A stretch of 64,000 nucleotides of DNA, taken from the NCBI RefSeq assembly GCF_902859875.1, contig NZ_CADIKF010000009.1:1-64000 (forward strand), in the 5' to 3' direction. The translations under genes were made by a program, and so were the position numbers. The DNA is from Paraburkholderia solisilvae. GTDB taxonomy: Bacteria > Pseudomonadota > Gammaproteobacteria > Burkholderiales > Burkholderiaceae. Below, one piece after another: positions 60,517 through 64,000 of this stretch. How positions within the stretch are numbered: the first letter of the stretch is position 1; every line of letters begins with the position of its first letter. A model generated the notes under the pieces. The model was not told the DNA's origin and did not search any database. It was given only the letters and a program-made list of their open reading frames with translations.

Positions 60517-62205
60517 TCAACGGCCCAGCATCGGCAGCTTGAGACCCGCTTCGGCCGCGGTCTTGCGCGCGAGGTCATAGCCGGCATCCGCGTGACGCAT
60601 CACGCCGCTTGCCGGGTCGTTGAACAGCACGCGGCCGAGGCGCACATGCGCGGCATCCGTACCGTCCGCGACGATCACAACACCCGCATGCTGGCTGAAC
60701 CCCATGCCGACGCCGCCGCCATGATGCAGCGACACCCACGTCGCACCGCCCGCGGTGTTCAGCATCGCATTGAGCAGCGGCCAGTCGCTCACCGCATCGG
60801 AGCCGTCGAGCATTGCTTCGGTCTCGCGATTCGGGCTCGCGACCGAACCGGTGTCCAGATGGTCGCGGCCGATTACGATCGGCGCCTTCAGCTCGCCTTT
60901 GCGAACCATTTCGTTGAACGCCTGGCCGAGCCGGTAACGGTCATTCACGCCGACCCAGCAAATCCGTGCGGGCAGCCCCTGAAACGCGATCCGCTCGCGC
61001 GCCATATCGAGCCAGTTATGCAGATGCGCGTCATCCGGAATCAGCTCTTTCACTTTCGCATCGGTCTTGTAGATATCTTCCGGGTCGCCCGACAGCGCAA
61101 CCCAGCGGAACGGCCCCTTGCCTTCGCAGAAAAGCGGACGTACGTAAGCGGGCACGAAGCCGGGGAAATCGAACGCATTGTCGACACCCATGTCGAGCGC
61201 CATCTGACGGATGTTGTTGCCATAATCGAGCGTCGCGGCGCCGCGTTGCTGCAGCGTCAGCATCGCGCGCACCTGGTTGGCCATCGACTGTTTCGCGGGC
61301 GTCACGATGCTTTGTGGGTCGGTCTTCTGACGCTCGCGCCAGTCCGCGACCTGCCAGCCTTGCGGCAGATAGCCGTGGATCGGATCGTGCGCGCTCGTCT
61401 GGTCGGTCACGCAGTCCGGCGTGATGTTGCGTTTGACAAGCTCGGCAAAGATATCCGCCGCGTTGCCGAGCAGGCCGATCGATACCGGCTTGCCGCTCGC
61501 CTTCGCAGCGTCGAGCATGGCCAGCGCTTCATCGAGGGTCCTGGCCTTTTTGTCGACGTAACGCGTCTTCAGTCGGAAATCGATGCGCGTCTCGTCGCAC
61601 TCCACCGCGATCGTCGAAAAGCCCGCCATCGTCGCGGCAAGCGGCTGCGCGCCGCCCATGCCGCCCAGACCGCCGGTGAGAATCCAGCGGCCCTGCGGTT
61701 TGCCGTCGAAATGCTGGTTCGCGACCGAGAAAAACGTCTCGTAGGTGCCCTGCACGATGCCCTGGCTGCCGATGTAGATCCAGCTGCCCGCGGTCATTTG
61801 ACCGTACATCATCAGGCCTTTGCGATCGAGCTCGTGAAAGTGGTCCCACGTCGCCCAGTGCGGCACGAGGTTCGAGTTCGCCAGCAGCACGCGCGGCGCA
61901 TCAGCATGCGTGCGGAACACGCCGACCGGCTTGCCGGACTGGATCAGCAGCGTCTCGTCGTCGTTCAGGTCCTTCAGCGACGCGAGAATCTGGTCGAAGC
62001 AATCCCAGTTGCGCGCCGCGCGGCCGATGCCGCCATAGACGACGAGCGCGTGCGGATGCTCGGCGACCTCCGGATCGAGATTGTTCTGGATCATCCGGTA
62101 CGCGGCTTCCGTGAGCCAGCTCTTGCAGGTCTTCTCGCTGCCGCGCGGGGCGCGAATCGTGCGCGACGGGTCGAGACGCGGATCGATATGTTTCGGGTTG
62201 TTCAT
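60517..62205 (-). CDS. hutU: Urocanate hydratase (urocanase)
   Basis: Second step of histidine degradation: urocanate to imidazolone-propionate, with tightly bound NAD. 562 residues, the normal length. Features are [55 protein letters not shown], the NAD-binding [12 protein letters not shown] and the conserved Cys region in [12 protein letters not shown]. It is translationally close to hutD. Confidence 0.97.
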   Translation of the reverse strand: MNNPKHIDPRLDPSRTIRAPRGSEKTCKSWLTEAAYRMIQNNLDPEVAEHPHALVVYGGIGRAARNWDCFDQILASLKDLNDDETLLIQSGKPVGVFRTHADAPRVLLANSNLVPHWATWDHFHELDRKGLMMYGQMTAGSWIYIGSQGIVQGTYETFFSVANQHFDGKPQGRWILTGGLGGMGGAQPLAATMAGFSTIAVECDETRIDFRLKTRYVDKKARTLDEALAMLDAAKASGKPVSIGLLGNAADIFAELVKRNITPDCVTDQTSAHDPIHGYLPQGWQVADWRERQKTDPQSIVTPAKQSMANQVRAMLTLQQRGAATLDYGNNIRQMALDMGVDNAFDFPGFVPAYVRPLFCEGKGPFRWVALSGDPEDIYKTDAKVKELIPDDAHLHNWLDMARERIAFQGLPARICWVGVNDRYRLGQAFNEMVRKGELKAPIVIGRDHLDTGSVASPNRETEAMLDGSDAVSDWPLLNAMLNTAGGATWVSLHHGGGVGMGFSQHAGVVIVADGTDAAHVRLGRVLFNDPASGVMRHADAGYDLARKTAAEAGLKLPMLGR

Positions 62206-62326
62206 GGTGATGAGCCTTGAAAGTGCGGATAACAGCGGCTGACGACCGCGGGAACCCCCGCAGAAAGCAACAGGAAGACAGCGAAAATTCGGCCGGCGAA
62301 AAAGCCAGCGTCAAACCAGCCGGAAT

Positions 62327-63022
62327 TCAGAAATGCCCGGTGAAGCGATAGCGGCTGCCGGGGTGCCAGAGATTGGCCACCGACGCGACCGCGCCTTGCG
62401 ACCACGTACGCCGATGCAGCACGAGACAAGGTTCGACCTCCTCCATCGACAGCAACGTGCGCGTGTCTTCATCCGGCGTGAGCGCTTCGATCCGGTACTC
62501 GACACGCTGCAGCGGCGCGACGCGCACGAGGTACTGGTTCGGCGTGGTGTTCGTAAAGTCCTGCAACGTGTAGTCGGGGGCGACCGCCGGGTTGACCCAG
62601 CGTTCCTCGAGCTGCACGGGTTCGTCGTTCTCGAAGTGCAGCACGCGCGAATGGAACAGCGCGCTGCCCGGTTTCAACTTCATCTCGTCGGCAAGCGCGG
62701 TATCCGCGATCTCGTCGCCGACGTGCAGCACGTTCGCGTGATAGCGATGACCGCGCGCGACGATTTCATCCGAGATGCTGCGAATCGCGACCAGCGTCGA
62801 TTCATACTTCGGCCGCGCGACAAATGTGCCCGAACCCTGCACGCGCGTAAGCACCTGCTCGGAAGTCAGTTCGCGCAATGCGCGATTCACCGTCATGCGC
62901 GCGACGCTGAATTCGCGCGCGAGTTCATTCTCCGACGGCACCTGGTCGCCTTCCGCCCATTCGCCTGCATGAATACGGGCGAGGATAAAGTCCTTGATTC
63001 CCTGATATGCGGGCGCGTTCAT
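62327..63022 (-). CDS. hutC: Histidine utilisation repressor
   Basis: GntR-family regulator of the HutC subfamily, 231 residues from the ATG at 63022. It has an N-terminal winged HTH (about 5-72: YQGIKDFILARIHAGEWAEG, NELAREFSVARMTVNRALRE) and a UTRA ligand-binding domain (about 90-225: FENDEPVQLEERWVNP, PNQYLVRVAPLQRVEYRIEA) that binds urocanate. It lies one base after the hutH stop and 121 bp before hutU, so it represses its own operon. I could not pick out a convincing operator in that gap. Confidence 0.95.
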   Translation of the reverse strand: MNAPAYQGIKDFILARIHAGEWAEGDQVPSENELAREFSVARMTVNRALRELTSEQVLTRVQGSGTFVARPKYESTLVAIRSISDEIVARGHRYHANVLHVGDEIADTALADEMKLKPGSALFHSRVLHFENDEPVQLEERWVNPAVAPDYTLQDFTNTTPNQYLVRVAPLQRVEYRIEALTPDEDTRTLLSMEEVEPCLVLHRRTWSQGAVASVANLWHPGSRYRFTGHF

Positions 63023-63023
63023 G

Positions 63024-64000
63024 TCAGCGGCGCTCGGAAGCAAACTCGAACGGGCTATGAGCGGCAATCGTGCCGTTCTGCACGAGACGCGCCATCGCCG
63101 CGATGTCCGGCGCGAAGTAACGGTCGAGCTCGTAATGCGGGACTTCGTTGCGCACGACGCTCATCACGCGCTGCAGTGCGGGACTGGTGCGATGCGGCGT
63201 GCGCAGGTCGACGCCCTGCGCGGCGGCGAGCATTTCGATCGCGAGGATGTTCGCGGTGTTCTCCGCGATATCGGCAAGCTTGCGCGCGGCGAAGGTGGCC
63301 ATCGACACGTGATCCTCCTGATTCGCGGAAGTGGGCAGCGAATCGACCGAGGCCGGATGCGCCAGCGTCTTGTTCTCCGACGCAAGCGCGGCAGCGGTGA
63401 CGTGCGCGATCATGAAGCCGGAGTTGACGCCGCCATCCTTCACGAGAAACGGCGGCAGGCCGGACAGCGTCGCGTCGATCAGCAACGCGATGCGGCGCTC
63501 GGCAAGCGCGCCGATTTCGGCCGCGGCGAGCGCGAGATTATCTGCGGCGAATGCGACGGGCTCTGCATGAAAGTTGCCGCCGGACAGCACTTCGCCGGTG
63601 TCCGGGAAGATCAGCGGATTGTCCGAGACCGCATTTGCTTCGATCAGCAAAACATCTGCGGCGTGGCGCATCTGGTCGAGGCACGCGCCCATTACCTGCG
63701 GCTGGCAGCGCAGGCTGTACGGGTCCTGCACCTTGCCGCAGTCGCGATGCGACAGGTTGATCGCCGAGCCTTCGAGCAACGAACGATACGCGGCCGCCGC
63801 GTCGATCTGGCCTGGATGGCCGCGCAGTTCGTGAATGCGTGCGTCGAACGGCTTGACCGAACCGGCCGCCGCATCCACGGACAATGCGCCTGCGACGAGT
63901 CCGGTGCGATACAGGTCTTCGATCGCGAACAGGTTGTACAGCGCGAGCGCGGCGGACGCCTGCGTGCCGTTCAGCAGCGCGAGGCCTTCTTTCGCTTGCA
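63024..64000 (-). CDS. hutH: Histidine ammonia-lyase (5' partial)
   Basis: First step of histidine degradation: histidine to urocanate and ammonia. The frame is open through the right edge ([20 protein letters not shown]), so about 325 C-terminal residues are visible and the Ala-Ser-Gly motif that forms the MIO cofactor lies outside the window. Visible family blocks are [59 protein letters not shown] and [16 protein letters not shown]. It is the upstream-most hut gene seen, directly followed by hutC. Confidence 0.96.
   Translation of the reverse strand, partial: QAKEGLALLNGTQASAALALYNLFAIEDLYRTGLVAGALSVDAAAGSVKPFDARIHELRGHPGQIDAAAAYRSLLEGSAINLSHRDCGKVQDPYSLRCQPQVMGACLDQMRHAADVLLIEANAVSDNPLIFPDTGEVLSGGNFHAEPVAFAADNLALAAAEIGALAERRIALLIDATLSGLPPFLVKDGGVNSGFMIAHVTAAALASENKTLAHPASVDSLPTSANQEDHVSMATFAARKLADIAENTANILAIEMLAAAQGVDLRTPHRTSPALQRVMSVVRNEVPHYELDRYFAPDIAAMARLVQNGTIAAHSPFEFASERR

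Noticed and set aside
59880..60520. Programmed frameshifting in hutD
   Set aside because: No slippery heptamer or downstream structure is evident, and HutD in other genomes is one frame.

Overview
The window is GC-rich chromosomal DNA of a beta-proteobacterium, most probably Burkholderiaceae (Paraburkholderia/Burkholderia/Caballeronia type). The basis is an argR-regulated arginine succinyltransferase (ast/aru) operon of the Pseudomonas/Burkholderia layout, a hutH-hutC-hutU-hutD-hutI histidine operon, an MdtABC-type RND pump, several HDOD/EAL proteins and very strong GC codon bias. No rRNA, tRNA, CRISPR array or complete insertion sequence was seen.

Layout. 1-7.7 kb: an RND efflux operon (adaptor cut by the left edge, two RND pumps). 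7.8-8.9 kb: a small membrane protein and an exported peroxiredoxin. 9.2-14.4 kb: a c-di-GMP/HDOD signalling cluster (EAL-HDOD, PAS-GGDEF-EAL, HDOD). 14.5-27.5 kb: an accessory island, all on the minus strand. Read 5' to 3' it holds a frameshifted small membrane protein, an unknown membrane-anchored protein, a second small membrane protein, a truncated start of an RTX gene next to a transposase tail, a third small membrane protein, a full RTX protein with four 132-residue repeats, and the type I secretion genes (ABC transporter, HlyD-type adaptor, TolC-type channel). Its right half is clearly more AT-rich than its surroundings. A second EAL-HDOD gene (27.6-29.0 kb) lies on the other side.

29.2-38.9 kb: astE-astB-astD-aruG-aruF-astC, an ArgR-type AraC regulator and an amino-acid ABC ATPase, all minus strand, converting arginine to glutamate. 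39.0-44.5 kb: a BamE-like lipoprotein, a luciferase-like oxidoreductase, an exported alpha/beta hydrolase, and glgC. 44.6-47.2 kb: glgA and pdxY. 47.4-50.3 kb: a second hydrolase, a small acidic protein with a good terminator, and an AraC regulator divergent from a class III aminotransferase (50.7-52.0 kb). 52.5-57.2 kb: an amino-acid binding protein, a DUF3857/transglutaminase protein and an MFS transporter. 57.5-64.0 kb: an HTH-like protein and the hut operon, where hutD is frameshifted, hutF seems reduced to a C-terminal remnant behind hutI, and hutH runs off the right edge.

The most unusual part is the island. I read it as a type I-secreted RTX protein with a hydrophobic Gly/Ala-rich N-terminal region (bacteriocin-like), preceded by a tandemly duplicated family of four-helix membrane proteins that look like immunity proteins. 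Each copy is preceded by the same roughly 200-bp element. The toxin/immunity reading is inference from gene order, topology and duplication pattern; it is not shown by the sequence itself.
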